DNA of 64,000 nt from NCBI RefSeq assembly GCF_001613165.1, contig NZ_BDBV01000036.1:62001-126000 (forward strand), given 5' to 3'. The notes beneath the pieces are model-generated. The model saw only the letters and a program-made list of their open reading frames with translations, was not told the origin of the DNA and made no database searches. This document shows, piece after piece, positions 33,567-43,604 of this stretch. The DNA comes from Nocardia mexicana NBRC 108244. Lineage in GTDB: Bacteria; Actinomycetota; Actinomycetes; Mycobacteriales; Mycobacteriaceae. A program made the position numbers and the translations under genes. Positions within the stretch are counted from its first letter, which is position 1. Each line of letters begins with the position of its first letter.

Positions 33567-36500
33567 GTGACAGCGACGCTGCACAAGGTGCTTGCCGGGA
33601 ACGGCTATCTCTACTACCTGCGGCAGATCGCCGCGGGTGATTCCACCGACCTCGGCCCCGATCCGCTGGCCGATTATTACTCGGCACATGGTGAGGCGCC
33701 GGGCCGCTGGCACGGCTCCGGGTTGGCGGCGTTGGGGATCGAGCCGGGTGAGCAGGTCACCGAAGACCAGATGAGAGCGCTGTTCGGGGAAGGCCGGCAC
33801 CCGAACGCCGATGTCATCCAGGCACAGGTGATCGATGCCGAGATGGCGGCCGGTCAGAAGCGCCGTGACGCGGTACGGATCGCGGAAGCGGCGACACGGT
33901 TGGGGAATCCGTATCGCGTCTATTCCGGGGATAACGAATTCAGGAATCGGTGCGGGAAAGCGTTCGCGACACACAATACCGAGCACGGAATAGACCCGCA
34001 TGCGGCAATTCCCGATGAGGTTCGTGCGCGCATTCGCACCGAAGTCGCGGCCGGAATGTTCCGCGAAACCTACGGGCGTGCACCCCTGGACGATCGTGAA
34101 TTGTCGGGGTGGGTGGCACGGATTTCGCGGCCGCCCTCGGCGGCGGTGGCCGGTATCGACATCACTTTCTCGCCGGTGAAGTCGGTGAGTGCGTTGTGGG
34201 CGATCGCCCCCAGGAAGGTCGCCGAGCGGATTGCGGCGGCGCACGACGCCGCGGTCGATGACGCGATCGGGTGGCTGGAGCAGCACGGGATCTACACCCG
34301 CTTGGGCCGCAACGGCATCCGGCAAGTCGACGTCGAGGGCATCATCGCGGCCCGCTTCACGCACCGGGAAAGTCGTTGCGGAGACCCGGATTTGCACACA
34401 CACGTTCTATTAGCCAATCGATCGCGCACGTTGGATGGCCGTTGGCGGACCCTGGATGCGTCGATGATCTACCGGCTGCTGGTCACGGTGTCGGAGATCT
34501 ACAACACCCGCCTCGAACAACACCTGGAAGCCGATCTCGGTGTGCAGTTCGCCGAGCGTTCAGGGACGGATCCGGCGAAGCGGCCGATCCGCGAGATCGT
34601 CGGGGTGCCTGCGGCGCTCACGGAGTTCTGGTCGCGGCGCGATGCCGCGATCACGGCGCGGCTGGGTGAGCTCGCCACCGCGTTTCAGCGGGAGGTCGGG
34701 CGTGAGCCGATGTCGAAGGAAATGTTCGGATTGGCCGAGCGCGCGACGCTGGAAACCCGACCCGTCAAGCATGGGTTGCGGTCGTGGGCGCAGCAACGCG
34801 CCGCCTGGCGCGCACAAGCCGAGGCCGTCCTCGGGGGCCGGAAAGCCGTCGCCGACACCGTGTCTCAGGTGTTCCGACCTCCGCCACGGACACTGCCAAG
34901 AGTGGATGCGGCGTGGATCGCGAGCACCGCCGGACGGGTGCTGGCAACGGTGTCGGCGGAGCGAGCAACCTGGCAGCGCCATCACATCCGGTCGGAGACC
35001 GAACGCCAACTCCGTGGCGTGGTGCCGCGAGATCGGTGGGAGCAGGTCGCCGAAGCCGTTGTCACCGAAGCCCTGTCGCCGTCACATTCCATCGCGCGCG
35101 GCAACCCCGACATCGCTGCGGAACCGGTCTTTCGTGACGTCCCGGCGGTGTTCGCTCGTCGTTCCGGAGCCAGCGTGCACACCGTCGCCGGTGCACAGTC
35201 CTACACCTCGGCGCACCGTTTACAGGTCGCAGCCCGGCTGATCGACCTGTCACTGCAGCACGGCGGGCGCACGATTCCGCAGCGGTTTGTGGCCGAGGCG
35301 GTGCGCGCCTACAACGCCGATCCGGCCAACAAGGACCGGCAGTTGAACCCCGGCCAGGTCGCCGCGGTGACCGGGTTCGCGTGCTCGCCGCTGCGGATCG
35401 AGACCACCAACGCACCCGCCGGCTCGGGAAAGACGACCGCGATGCGCGTACTCGTGAACGCGTGGCGTGCCTCCGGCGGCACTGTGTTGGGTCTCGCGCC
35501 ACGCGCTTCGGCGGCCGCGGTGCTCGGGGAAGCGACCGGCGCGCGGGTGGAAACGGTCGACAAACTGCTCACCGTTCTCGATGACCACACCCCGAACTCC
35601 CGTCGATTCGTACGCACCGTTGCGGCCGATCGCGTGCCGTCGTTGCCGCAGTGGGTGCTGCAGATCGATACCAGCACGTTGGTGATCGTCGACGAACACG
35701 TGCAACTCGGCGACGACAAACGCCTGCGTCTGTTCGAATTCCTCGCCGCGCGGGACGCGACGATCCGATGTGTCGGCGACGACAAGCAGCTGCCATCGAT
35801 CGAAGCCGGAGGCACCGCCGCCGAAACCGCCGACGCCCACCGCGCCTCCACCCTCACCCAGGTAGTGCGGTTCGCCGACCGCGCCGAAGCCTCCGCCACC
35901 TTGTATATCCGCGACGGCGACCCCGCCGGACTCGGCTACTACCTCGACCGCCAACGTGTGCACGCCGGCGCCCACGGCGCGGTGCACGACGACGCCTACA
36001 CCGCCTGGATCGCCGACCACATGGGCGGCCGGGACACCATCATGCTCGCCCGCTCCCACGACATCGTCAGCGAACTCAACCAACGGGCCCGCGACGACCG
36101 CCTCGCCCGCACCGACCTGCCCGCCGGGCCGGAAACCCGGACGGCGGACGGCCTTTCCGCATCCGCAGGCGACATCATCTGCACCCGCCACAACGACGCC
36201 CGCCTGCGCGTCGGCAGCACGGATTGGGTGCGCAACGGGTACCGGTGGGTCGTCGACACCGTCCACCCCGACGGCAGCATCACCGCCACCCACCTCCGCC
36301 CCGGCCGCCAACTCGGCCACACCACACGCCTCCCCGCCGCGTATGTGGCCACGCACGCGCGACTCGGCTACGCCGCGACCATCGACTCCGCGCAAGGTGT
36401 CACCGCCGACACCTGCCATATCGTGCTCACCGGCTACGAGTCGTGCAACCAGCTCTACGTCGCCCTCACCCGCGGCGCCCACACCAACCACCTCTACGTC

Positions 36501-39122
36501 CCGACTGCGATCGACGGCAGCGAAGCCTCCTTCTGGACCGAACCCGGCCTCTACCCGACCACCGCGATCGAAGTGCTGCAACGCATCCTGGCCCGCGACG
36601 CCACCCAGATCTCCGCGCACACCGAACTCCGCGATGCACTCGACCCGCACCGCCGTCTCGGCTCAGCGGTCGACATCTACCTCGACGCCACCGGACTCGC
36701 CGCCGAAGGCATGCTCGGTCCCGACGCGCTCGCTCGTCTCGACGCCGCCGCCGAACGCCTCGTCGCCGGATTGCTCGACGCACCCGCTTACCCGGTTCTG
36801 CGGCAGCATCTGGCGACCCTCGCGCTGGCCGGCCGCGACCCGGTCACCGCGCTGCGCGACGCTGTCCAAGAGCGGGAACTCGACACTGCGAAAGATCGCG
36901 CCGCCGTGCTGGATTGGCGCCTGGATCCCTCCGGCGCGCACTCCACCGACACCGGGCCCCTGCCCTGGCTGCGCAGTCTCCCCGGCCGACTGCCCGATGA
37001 GGTGGTCGCGGAACAGTTGCGGGCGCGGGCCCGCATCGTCGCCGATCTGGCCGGCCAGATCACCGCCGACGCACAATCGTGGACCGCGTCGACAGCGCCC
37101 GTGTGGGCACGACCGCTGCTCGGAAACCCGCGGCTGGTCTCAGATTTGGCGGTGTGGCGGGCCGCCCACCACCTCCCCGACACCGATCTACGCCCCTCCG
37201 GCCCCGCCCGTTATCCCGTCCTGGAACGCGAGCATCAGCAACTGCTCGACGTCCGCGTCATCGACACCGTCGGCGACCTCACCACCGCCGTGCACACCTG
37301 GAGTCCGCTCGCCAAACGCCTCGACACCCATATCCTCGCCGACCCGTGGTGGCCGGTGCTCGCGGACCGTCTCGACACCGCCGAGTCGGCCGGTCTCGAC
37401 GTCGAGGACCTGCTCACTCACGCCGCCGCCCTGCGCCCGCTGCCCGACGACATGCCCGCCGCCGCGTTGTGGTTCCGCCTCGGACTCGACCCCTCCGCCC
37501 TCGCCACCACCGCAGCGGGCCGGAACCTACGGCCGGAATGGACCACCCACCTGCGACGCCTCCTCGGTGACGAGGTGGCCGAGCAGGTGATGGCCGACCC
37601 CGCATGGCCCCGGCTCGTGGCTGCGGTCGACCACGCCACCGGCACCGGCTGGACGGCCACCGACGTTCTGTCCACCGCCTGCGAACTGTTCCACGCCGCA
37701 CACCCCATCCCCACGACACCCCGGCCCGGCGCGTACGCCACCGCCCTGGCCTGGCGCATCGAAGCACTCCTCCACCCCACCAACCACACCCACGAACCCG
37801 ACACCGAAACCGCGACCCCGGCAACAGAGATGGACACCACAAACTCCACCCCAGACGACCACCAGCCCGACGCACCCGCGGCCGAACACCTCGGCCGCAA
37901 CCCGGAACCAGCGGTGCCGCAACGACTACGCGACGTCGCCGAACTGTTCCGCACCGGCCGCATCAACGACGCCACCACCACCTTCCGCGCCCTGACCCGG
38001 GACCTCAGCGCCGAGGAACGCGACATCCTCGACCGCGTCACCACCACCCTCTACCGCAACAGCTGGCCCGTCGCCCAGGCGCGGCTACGGTGGGCCGCCG
38101 ACCGATATCCCGAGCACCGCGCTCTCATTCATGCGTGCACTCCCGCCGACGACCCGCACGTCTACCAACCCACCACCAGCACGTCCGAGCCTGGCTACCG
38201 GCGCAGCGCCAGCCATGAAGCCGCCCACGACCACACGGAACGGGTCGATCCGCGCCGCCGTTCCACTGGCCGGAAACCGGACCGGCGTGCTGATTTCACC
38301 GAGGCGTATTTCGCCGACCGCGCCGCCGCAGACGACGACCCGAGAAATCTGCCGGTGCCCGAGGGAATCGACCACCACTACCGCACCTCCGGCCACCGGG
38401 CCGATAGACCGGACGCCTACCGGGTCGACTACGACCGCGCCGCGGTCCCGGGAAACCGCGGATTCGGGTGTGCGCATTGCGGAATCGAACGCGCCGTCAC
38501 CGACACCCAACCCCTGCCGGGGCGGCGCGGCGACGACGGATTGTGCGGCGACTGCCGCGATGACCACCAGCCCGCCATCCCCGACCACGACCCCGCCGAC
38601 CACATTCCCACGCGCTGCACACACATCACCGCCACCTACCCCACCGAACAGGCACGCGCGAAGCTCCGCCGCGACTGGCACGACGCCCCCACACGACGCG
38701 CACGCCACGCCATCACCGACTGGGTCCGCATCCACAACCCCTTCCCCGACACCACCCCGCCGGACGCCGCGACATTCGATCCCTCCGACCCCGTGCAGGC
38801 GCTCACCGACCGCGAACTCACCCAATACATTGGCGACCTCCACCGCTGCGTCGCCCTGCACGCCGACGAGGAAACCCTCTTCGGCCCCGCGCCAGCGGCC
38901 GGCCGCGACGACAACACACCACTCATCGCGTACCAGGGATGGCTACGCAACGAACTCGCCGACCTCGAAGCCGAACACCACCGCCGCAGCCAACTCACCC
39001 CCGACCAAGCCGCCGCGCGCCAATACCGGCGAACCGACGCGGATACAGCCGCGTCGGCCGGCAACCCGATCGGTTCCGTCGCCGATCCGCTGCGCGGACA
39101 CGACGACGACCTGGGCCTGTAA
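33567..39122 (+). CDS. MobF relaxase-helicase (TraA/TrwC type)
   Basis: 1851 residues from GTG 33567. TrwC-like relaxase: opens MTATLHKVLAGNGYLYYLRQ with candidate catalytic tyrosines at 14, 16 and 17, and the metal-binding histidine motif GDPDLHTHVLLANR near 275-288. RecD-like helicase: Walker A NAPAGSGKTTAM near 616, a VIVDEH box and later helicase motifs ending in GYAATIDSAQGVTADT. A C-terminal zinc ribbon (CAHCGIERAVTD ... DGLCGDC) is shared with the 31539 gene. It nicks and unwinds the transferred strand at the origin of transfer and pilots it to the recipient. Full length and intact. No coupling protein or type IV channel gene lies in the window. Confidence 0.95.
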   Translation: MTATLHKVLAGNGYLYYLRQIAAGDSTDLGPDPLADYYSAHGEAPGRWHGSGLAALGIEPGEQVTEDQMRALFGEGRHPNADVIQAQVIDAEMAAGQKRRDAVRIAEAATRLGNPYRVYSGDNEFRNRCGKAFATHNTEHGIDPHAAIPDEVRARIRTEVAAGMFRETYGRAPLDDRELSGWVARISRPPSAAVAGIDITFSPVKSVSALWAIAPRKVAERIAAAHDAAVDDAIGWLEQHGIYTRLGRNGIRQVDVEGIIAARFTHRESRCGDPDLHTHVLLANRSRTLDGRWRTLDASMIYRLLVTVSEIYNTRLEQHLEADLGVQFAERSGTDPAKRPIREIVGVPAALTEFWSRRDAAITARLGELATAFQREVGREPMSKEMFGLAERATLETRPVKHGLRSWAQQRAAWRAQAEAVLGGRKAVADTVSQVFRPPPRTLPRVDAAWIASTAGRVLATVSAERATWQRHHIRSETERQLRGVVPRDRWEQVAEAVVTEALSPSHSIARGNPDIAAEPVFRDVPAVFARRSGASVHTVAGAQSYTSAHRLQVAARLIDLSLQHGGRTIPQRFVAEAVRAYNADPANKDRQLNPGQVAAVTGFACSPLRIETTNAPAGSGKTTAMRVLVNAWRASGGTVLGLAPRASAAAVLGEATGARVETVDKLLTVLDDHTPNSRRFVRTVAADRVPSLPQWVLQIDTSTLVIVDEHVQLGDDKRLRLFEFLAARDATIRCVGDDKQLPSIEAGGTAAETADAHRASTLTQVVRFADRAEASATLYIRDGDPAGLGYYLDRQRVHAGAHGAVHDDAYTAWIADHMGGRDTIMLARSHDIVSELNQRARDDRLARTDLPAGPETRTADGLSASAGDIICTRHNDARLRVGSTDWVRNGYRWVVDTVHPDGSITATHLRPGRQLGHTTRLPAAYVATHARLGYAATIDSAQGVTADTCHIVLTGYESCNQLYVALTRGAHTNHLYVPTAIDGSEASFWTEPGLYPTTAIEVLQRILARDATQISAHTELRDALDPHRRLGSAVDIYLDATGLAAEGMLGPDALARLDAAAERLVAGLLDAPAYPVLRQHLATLALAGRDPVTALRDAVQERELDTAKDRAAVLDWRLDPSGAHSTDTGPLPWLRSLPGRLPDEVVAEQLRARARIVADLAGQITADAQSWTASTAPVWARPLLGNPRLVSDLAVWRAAHHLPDTDLRPSGPARYPVLEREHQQLLDVRVIDTVGDLTTAVHTWSPLAKRLDTHILADPWWPVLADRLDTAESAGLDVEDLLTHAAALRPLPDDMPAAALWFRLGLDPSALATTAAGRNLRPEWTTHLRRLLGDEVAEQVMADPAWPRLVAAVDHATGTGWTATDVLSTACELFHAAHPIPTTPRPGAYATALAWRIEALLHPTNHTHEPDTETATPATEMDTTNSTPDDHQPDAPAAEHLGRNPEPAVPQRLRDVAELFRTGRINDATTTFRALTRDLSAEERDILDRVTTTLYRNSWPVAQARLRWAADRYPEHRALIHACTPADDPHVYQPTTSTSEPGYRRSASHEAAHDHTERVDPRRRSTGRKPDRRADFTEAYFADRAAADDDPRNLPVPEGIDHHYRTSGHRADRPDAYRVDYDRAAVPGNRGFGCAHCGIERAVTDTQPLPGRRGDDGLCGDCRDDHQPAIPDHDPADHIPTRCTHITATYPTEQARAKLRRDWHDAPTRRARHAITDWVRIHNPFPDTTPPDAATFDPSDPVQALTDRELTQYIGDLHRCVALHADEETLFGPAPAAGRDDNTPLIAYQGWLRNELADLEAEHHRRSQLTPDQAAARQYRRTDADTAASAGNPIGSVADPLRGHDDDLGL

Positions 39123-39281
39123 CCGGCAGTGCTGTGGGTATGCTCCGGTGCGGCAGTTGCGAGCCTCCCCGCGCCGAAAACGACGTGCCCACGCCACCCC
39201 GGCTCGGTCAAGGTCCCCCGCAGATCCCGCCGAACATCCCGCTGAGGTTCCGACTTATATCTCCGGTAGCGGTTTCGTGGT

Positions 39282-39507
39282 CGGGGTAGCTCCCCGTAGC
39301 GTGCCGCAGCGGGCCGGGTGGTTTGACTCCTGAGGTTCCTGTCGCCGAAGGGATTTCGGCTGACTCCGTGGGGGTATGTCGCGCCACCCGGCCTGCGTTC
39401 GCGGCGTGACTGAAGAGATGCATGACCACAAGCACGGGCAAGGTACTTGAAGTCGGATTGTCCGCCGCGGATCCCGCCCCGCAGATGTGAGAAGGGACCT
39501 GTCGTTC
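39282..39507 (+). ncRNA. Structured leader of IS110 element, candidate bridge RNA
   Basis: A hairpin CGGGG-tagct-CCCCG (39282-39296) is followed by a 10-bp stem GGCCGGGTGG (39312-39321) with CCACCCGGCC (39384-39393), enclosing a GCCGAA/TTCGGC hairpin (39344-39360). TGACTCC occurs twice (39324, 39361). IS110-group elements are known to express a bridge RNA from the segment between the left end and the transposase gene, with internal loops that pair with donor and target. Size, position and folding fit, but the loop-DNA pairing is not verified. Confidence 0.45.
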
Positions 39508-40569
39508 ATGCTCGTCATCGGAGTCGATCCGCACAAGCGCACCCACACCGCGGCCGCGGTGGATCCGGCCACCAACACCGATCTCGGCTCGATCCGTGTC
39601 GAGGCCACGCTGGCTGAATACCGGCGGTTGATCTCGTGGGCGAAGCCGTGGCCGCGACGGCGATGGGCTATCGAGAACGCCGACGGCCTGGGACGCCACC
39701 TGGCACGGTGGCTGATCGCGCGTGGTGAGACGGTGGTGGACGTGCCGACGACCGCGACCGCGCGAGTGCGGGAGCTGTCGCGTGGCGGCCGACGCAAGAA
39801 CGATCGGATCGACGCCGCGGGCGCGGCCTGTGTCGCCGCGCTGCAAGGCGATTGCCGGCCGGTTGTCCCCGACGAGCACTCCGAGGCGTTGGGGCTACTG
39901 GACGAGCGACGAAACAATCTGTCCGCCAACCGAACTCGATCAGTCAATCAGTTGCACGCGCTGCTGCGGGAACTACTCGCCGGAGGCGCCCCGGTGAACT
40001 TGACCGCGAACACCGCCGCTGCTGTGCTGCGCGGATTCCGCGCGCTGACGTTGTCCGATCGTGTCCGCGTCGGCCTGTGCAAGGACCTGATCGCCGACGT
40101 GCGCAGGCTCGACCGGCAATTGGCGGCCAACCAGAGTGACATGGATCAGCTGCTCGACGAACACGGCACCCGATTGCGGGACCTGGACGGCGTCGGTCCG
40201 ATCCTGGCGGCGCGGCTGATCGGTCGCACCGGCCTGGCGACACGCTTCGCCACGGCAGCGGCGTATGCGACCTACAACGGCACCGCACCGGTCGAGATCG
40301 CCAGCGCCGACCGCAAGGTGCACCGGCTCAGCCGCTACGGCGACCGGCAGCTCAACGCCGCGATCCACACCATCGCGATGGTCCAGGTCCGAATGCCGGG
40401 CAGCGCCGGTCGCGCCTACTACGACCGCAGAATCACCGCCGGAGCCTCCCCACGCGCCGCCATGCGCTGCCTCAAACGACACCTGTCCAACGTCGTCTGG
40501 CGGATCATGACCGCCGACGACACCAGACGCCACCGCAGATCGGTCACCGAGACCTATTCTGCGACTTGA
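39508..40569 (+). CDS. IS110 family transposase
   Basis: 353 residues. ATG 39508 is preferred because of GAAGGGA upstream and the typical opening MLVIGVDPHKRTHTAAAVD; an in-frame GTG at 39487 is possible. The DEDD catalytic set is visible: Asp in GVDPHK, Glu in AIENADG, and Asp in KNDRIDAAGAA. The C-terminal Tnp20 part has the helix-hairpin-helix DLDGVGPILAARLIGRTG and the serine-containing segment near RMPGSAGRAYYDRR. It appears intact and inserted 0.4 kb downstream of the relaxase. Confidence 0.92.
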   Translation: MLVIGVDPHKRTHTAAAVDPATNTDLGSIRVEATLAEYRRLISWAKPWPRRRWAIENADGLGRHLARWLIARGETVVDVPTTATARVRELSRGGRRKNDRIDAAGAACVAALQGDCRPVVPDEHSEALGLLDERRNNLSANRTRSVNQLHALLRELLAGGAPVNLTANTAAAVLRGFRALTLSDRVRVGLCKDLIADVRRLDRQLAANQSDMDQLLDEHGTRLRDLDGVGPILAARLIGRTGLATRFATAAAYATYNGTAPVEIASADRKVHRLSRYGDRQLNAAIHTIAMVQVRMPGSAGRAYYDRRITAGASPRAAMRCLKRHLSNVVWRIMTADDTRRHRRSVTETYSAT

Positions 40570-40606
40570 CAAACAGATAGTCCCCCCCGCTGAGCCGGAG
40601 AGCGGA

Positions 40607-40906
40607 TTATCCGGTTCCGGCTGGAACTCGTTGATGGTAGCTGGCCTCGTACTCGTCCGGTGACCGCCAATCCAGCTTCTTCTGGATGCGCTGGGTGTTG
40701 TACCAGCCGTCGATGTAGGAGAACAGCGCGTTCTCCTCGTCTTCCCTTGTGCACCAAAAGTTCCGATAGACCAGCTCGGTCTTCAGCGTGGAGAAAAAGT
40801 TCTCCATGAGCGCATTGTCGTAGCTGTCGCCGACCGATCCCATCGACTGAGCCATCCCGTTGTCGACCAACCTGTTCGCGAAACGAATCGCCGTGTAGGT
40901 CTCAGG
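40607..40906 (-). pseudogene. IS3 orfB transposase, 3' fragment
   Basis: It carries the end of the retroviral-integrase-like domain: YTAIRFANRLVDNGMAQSMG, SVGDSYDNALMENFFSTLKT, RIQKKLDWRSPDEYE. The missing 5' part is found 3.6 kb away at 44528-45135. Cut off by the IS30-family insertion whose repeat begins at 40907. Confidence 0.85.
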
Positions 40907-40907
40907 T

Positions 40908-41423
40908 TCAACCAGTCGTCGCAACACAATCCTGTGGGAGTGAGCGTAATTGGGCGGCGAGAGCTTCGGCGGGGGTTCGCCAGCCGAGGGTCTTGCGCGG
41001 TCGGGTGTTGAGTGTGTGCGCAACTGCGGCGAGGTCGTTGGCGGAGTGCCGGCTGGGGTCTGTTCCCTTCGGGAAGTATTGACGGAGAAGGCCGTTCGTA
41101 TTCTCGTTGGTGCCTCGTTGCCATGGGCTGTGCGGTTTGGCGAAGTAGATGGGCACTCCGGTGTCGGCGCGCAGCTGGGTGTGCTGGGACATTTCAGAGC
41201 CCTGGTCCCAGGTCAGAGAGCGGCGTAGCGACGGGTGTAGCATCGCGAACGCTGCGGCGATGGCTTCGCGGACCGCATCGGCGCCGTGGCCTGCCAGGGG
41301 TGGGCCGTTCTTGATGCGCGGCTCGGTGCCGTGGCCGTTCATGCGCGGCAGATGCAGCAGCATGGTGAACCTGGTGGTCCGGTCGACGAGAGTGCCGATC
41401 GCGGAGCTGTCGGCACCCAGAAT
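40908..41423 (-). CDS. IS30 family transposase, 3' exon
   Basis: 172 codons including the stop, starting directly at the intron 3' boundary with ATT CTG GGT (ILG). It continues ILGADSSAIGTLVDRTTRF, LTWDQGSEMSQHTQLR, HSPWQRGTNENTNGLLRQYF and ends in TRPRKTLGWRTPAEAL. These are the DDE catalytic segments of the IS30 family. Joined to the 294-codon 5' exon it gives a continuous 465-residue transposase. Without splicing this part would lack a proper start. Confidence 0.88.
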   Translation of the reverse strand: MLGADSSAIGTLVDRTTRFTMLLHLPRMNGHGTEPRIKNGPPLAGHGADAVREAIAAAFAMLHPSLRRSLTWDQGSEMSQHTQLRADTGVPIYFAKPHSPWQRGTNENTNGLLRQYFPKGTDPSRHSANDLAAVAHTLNTRPRKTLGWRTPAEALAAQLRSLPQDCVATTG

Positions 41424-41487
41424 GTAGGGGTCGGACCGGGGCGCGGTGCCTGGATTGCTCCTGGTCCGTTTCCCCGGCCCGCCCTCC

Positions 41488-41521
41488 GCACCGGACGTGC
41501 GACTCTCATCGCATCCGGCGC
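41488..41521 (-). ncRNA. Group II intron domain V
   Basis: 34 bases on the minus strand: an outer GCGCCGGA/TCCGGTGC stem with one G-U pair, a CG bulge, an inner TGCGAT/GTCGCA stem and a GAGA (GNRA) tetraloop. This is the catalytic hairpin hallmark of group II introns. A domain VI-like CGGACC/GGTCCG stem follows before the 3' splice site. Confidence 0.88.
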
Positions 41522-41538
41522 TCCACGGACTGCCACTG

Positions 41539-42993
41539 TTATGCGGGAACTGTGATTCCCGCGGTGCCCGACCATGGTGTGGGGATGTTGCCCGCCCGCC
41601 ACCGGTAGCGGGTGACCGCGACGGCGGTGGTGTCGAACATGGCGATCCCGTCTGCTTCCGGTCGGTTGCCTGGCCTGCCGGTCAGAAACCGCCGGTAAAG
41701 CTCCGCCCACGTGATTCGCTTGTGCCGCTTGAGCAACCATTGGGTGACCCGATGCCAGGCGAAGGCATCGAGATACCCGAACGTCGCTTTCGACACACCG
41801 TGGCGGAAATATGCACACCATCCTCGAAGCACCGAGTTGAGGCGCCCGAGGAGGTCAGCGAGGCCGTGATGACGTGCCTTCTTCGTCAGCGCCCGCACCT
41901 TTGCCATGATCGAGGCCAGAGCCTTCTTCGACGGATAGGTGTAGACACTCATCTTGGCGGTTCCCCTCTTCCGGCGCCGCTGGATGCGAAACCCGAGGAA
42001 GTCGAACCCTTCGTCCAGGTGACAGACCCGGGACTTCTCGACCGACAGGCGTAACCCCAACGGGGCGATCACCTGCGCGACCTCGTCCCATAGCGCTTCC
42101 GCGTGTGTTCGGTTCCCGGCCACCATGATCACGAAATCATCTGCGTAACGGACGATTCGATAGGTGGCACCGCCGCGTTTGCGGTGCGCCTCGCGCTGGT
42201 AGGGAGTTGTGTGGGCCTCCCATTTCGCGACGAAATGCGCGTCCAACACCGTCAGAGCGATGTTGGCCAGCAGCGGTGAGAGTATGCCCCCTTGGGGTGT
42301 GCCGGTGTCGGAGTTCCTGACCGTCCCGTCGCCGGACATGATGCCCGCCTTCAGGAACGCCTTGATCAGGGCCAGGACACGTTTATCGGCGATGCGTGTG
42401 CGGACCCGCTCCATGATCGCGGAGTGGGCCAGCTCGTCGAAACACGCCGCGATGTCGGCCTCGAACACCCAGTGATAATTCCGGGTCCCCAGAGCATGGA
42501 TCTCGGCGATCGCATCCTGAGCACGACGCTTCGGACGGAAACCGTAGGAAACCGGTTCGAAATCCGCCTCGAAGATCGGCTCCAACACCAGCAACAACGA
42601 TGCTTGCACCGTCCGGTCGGTCGCCGTGGGGATACCGAGCCGCCTGAGCTTGCCGCTTCCCGGTTTGGGAATGAGTCTCTCCCGCAACGGCATTGGCGTG
42701 AAAGTCCGAGCCTTGACCTGCTCTCGGACCTTGCCCAGAAACGCCACGACCTCCTGATCCCCGACCACCGATGCCGGTGCCAGCCGATCGACACCGGCTG
42801 AACGAGCACCCTTGTTCCCCTGCACCCGTTCCCACGCAACAGTGAGGAAATCCGGGTGATGGACGAGGTTGAACACGTCATCGAACAGGCGGCCCGAATC
42901 CTCGACCGCCCAGTGGTGCAGCTTGCGTTGCATCTGCCGTACCCGCCATGCCGCCCGATCTGGATCGGGCCATGACAGCTCGCCGGTATTCAC
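41539..42993 (-). CDS. ltrA: Group II intron reverse transcriptase/maturase
   Basis: 484 residues. RT motifs in order: AGVDRLAP, LIPKPGSGKLRRLGIPTATD, YGFRPKRRAQDAI, EADIAACFDELAH, GTPQGGILSPLLANI, and the active-site RYADDFVI. The thumb/maturase domain follows (GRLNSVLRGWCAYFRHGVSK) and the protein ends in a short RYRWRAGNIPTPW segment without an HNH endonuclease domain. It would assist intron splicing and copy the intron RNA into DNA during retrohoming. Length and motifs are complete. Confidence 0.95.
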   Translation of the reverse strand: MNTGELSWPDPDRAAWRVRQMQRKLHHWAVEDSGRLFDDVFNLVHHPDFLTVAWERVQGNKGARSAGVDRLAPASVVGDQEVVAFLGKVREQVKARTFTPMPLRERLIPKPGSGKLRRLGIPTATDRTVQASLLLVLEPIFEADFEPVSYGFRPKRRAQDAIAEIHALGTRNYHWVFEADIAACFDELAHSAIMERVRTRIADKRVLALIKAFLKAGIMSGDGTVRNSDTGTPQGGILSPLLANIALTVLDAHFVAKWEAHTTPYQREAHRKRGGATYRIVRYADDFVIMVAGNRTHAEALWDEVAQVIAPLGLRLSVEKSRVCHLDEGFDFLGFRIQRRRKRGTAKMSVYTYPSKKALASIMAKVRALTKKARHHGLADLLGRLNSVLRGWCAYFRHGVSKATFGYLDAFAWHRVTQWLLKRHKRITWAELYRRFLTGRPGNRPEADGIAMFDTTAVAVTRYRWRAGNIPTPWSGTAGITVPA

Positions 42994-43604
42994 CAGCGCC
43001 TCCTTCTCTACCCGCTCACTGCGTCAAATCCGCTGGGGCCCTTCGCCATGTACGAGGCTTTCCCTCGCTCGGACTACTACGGCCCCTCCGCCCCACCGCA
43101 CGGCCATCGATCGACGACGGATCAACCCGAGACCGCCGCTCCTGGCCGGAAACGGTCGGCTCGGGGAGCCGCGCGGCGGTTCCCACGTTCACTGCAAACC
43201 GATCGAGGAGGGAGGTGCCCAGCTATGCCCCTGCGATATCGCCACGGTTACGCCGCAGGCATTCACCGTGGCCTCCGAAACCGGCGACCTAAACCGATCC
43301 CGGAGTTCCCAACACCGCGAAAGGTGTTAGTGCGCATCGCAGACCAGCCCGAATCCACCGGGTTGGAGCTGGCGGGAGACTTGAGAGGCGTTAGAACACT
43401 GGTTCCTCGCGTACACCTTCTCCTCTTGCTTGCCGGACCCGGACCATCCGGTAGTACTGGCCCGTCCCGTCGTTGTCGGGGCTGCTTGCCACCCTCACCG
43501 GCGTCTCCCGGGTCGGGCTGCCCCCAGCTTCGCTATGCTGCTGCGACAGCACAACGGCGCAGGTCTCTCACCTCCGCTCGGTTACACAGCGCCTCGTGGC
43601 GCAC

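Larger units (their letters stand above)
41424..43604 (-). mobile_element. Group II intron (ribozyme plus maturase gene)
   Basis: The 5' boundary is GTGCG at 43604, the canonical group II start, just after exon ACTTG. The 3' boundary is CTAC ending at 41424. Domain V is recognisable at 41488-41521, and the maturase gene (41539-42993) lies in the domain IV position. About 610 bp at the 5' side (42994-43604) have no gene and would form domains I-III. Exon phase is preserved exactly across the insertion. Probably a functional or recently active retroelement. Confidence 0.85.

Noticed and set aside
35250..36650. Long minus-strand frame (466 codons) across the relaxase helicase domain
   Set aside because: Antisense shadow; Gly/Val-rich with no motifs, and fully covered by an intact relaxase with Walker A and histidine motifs.
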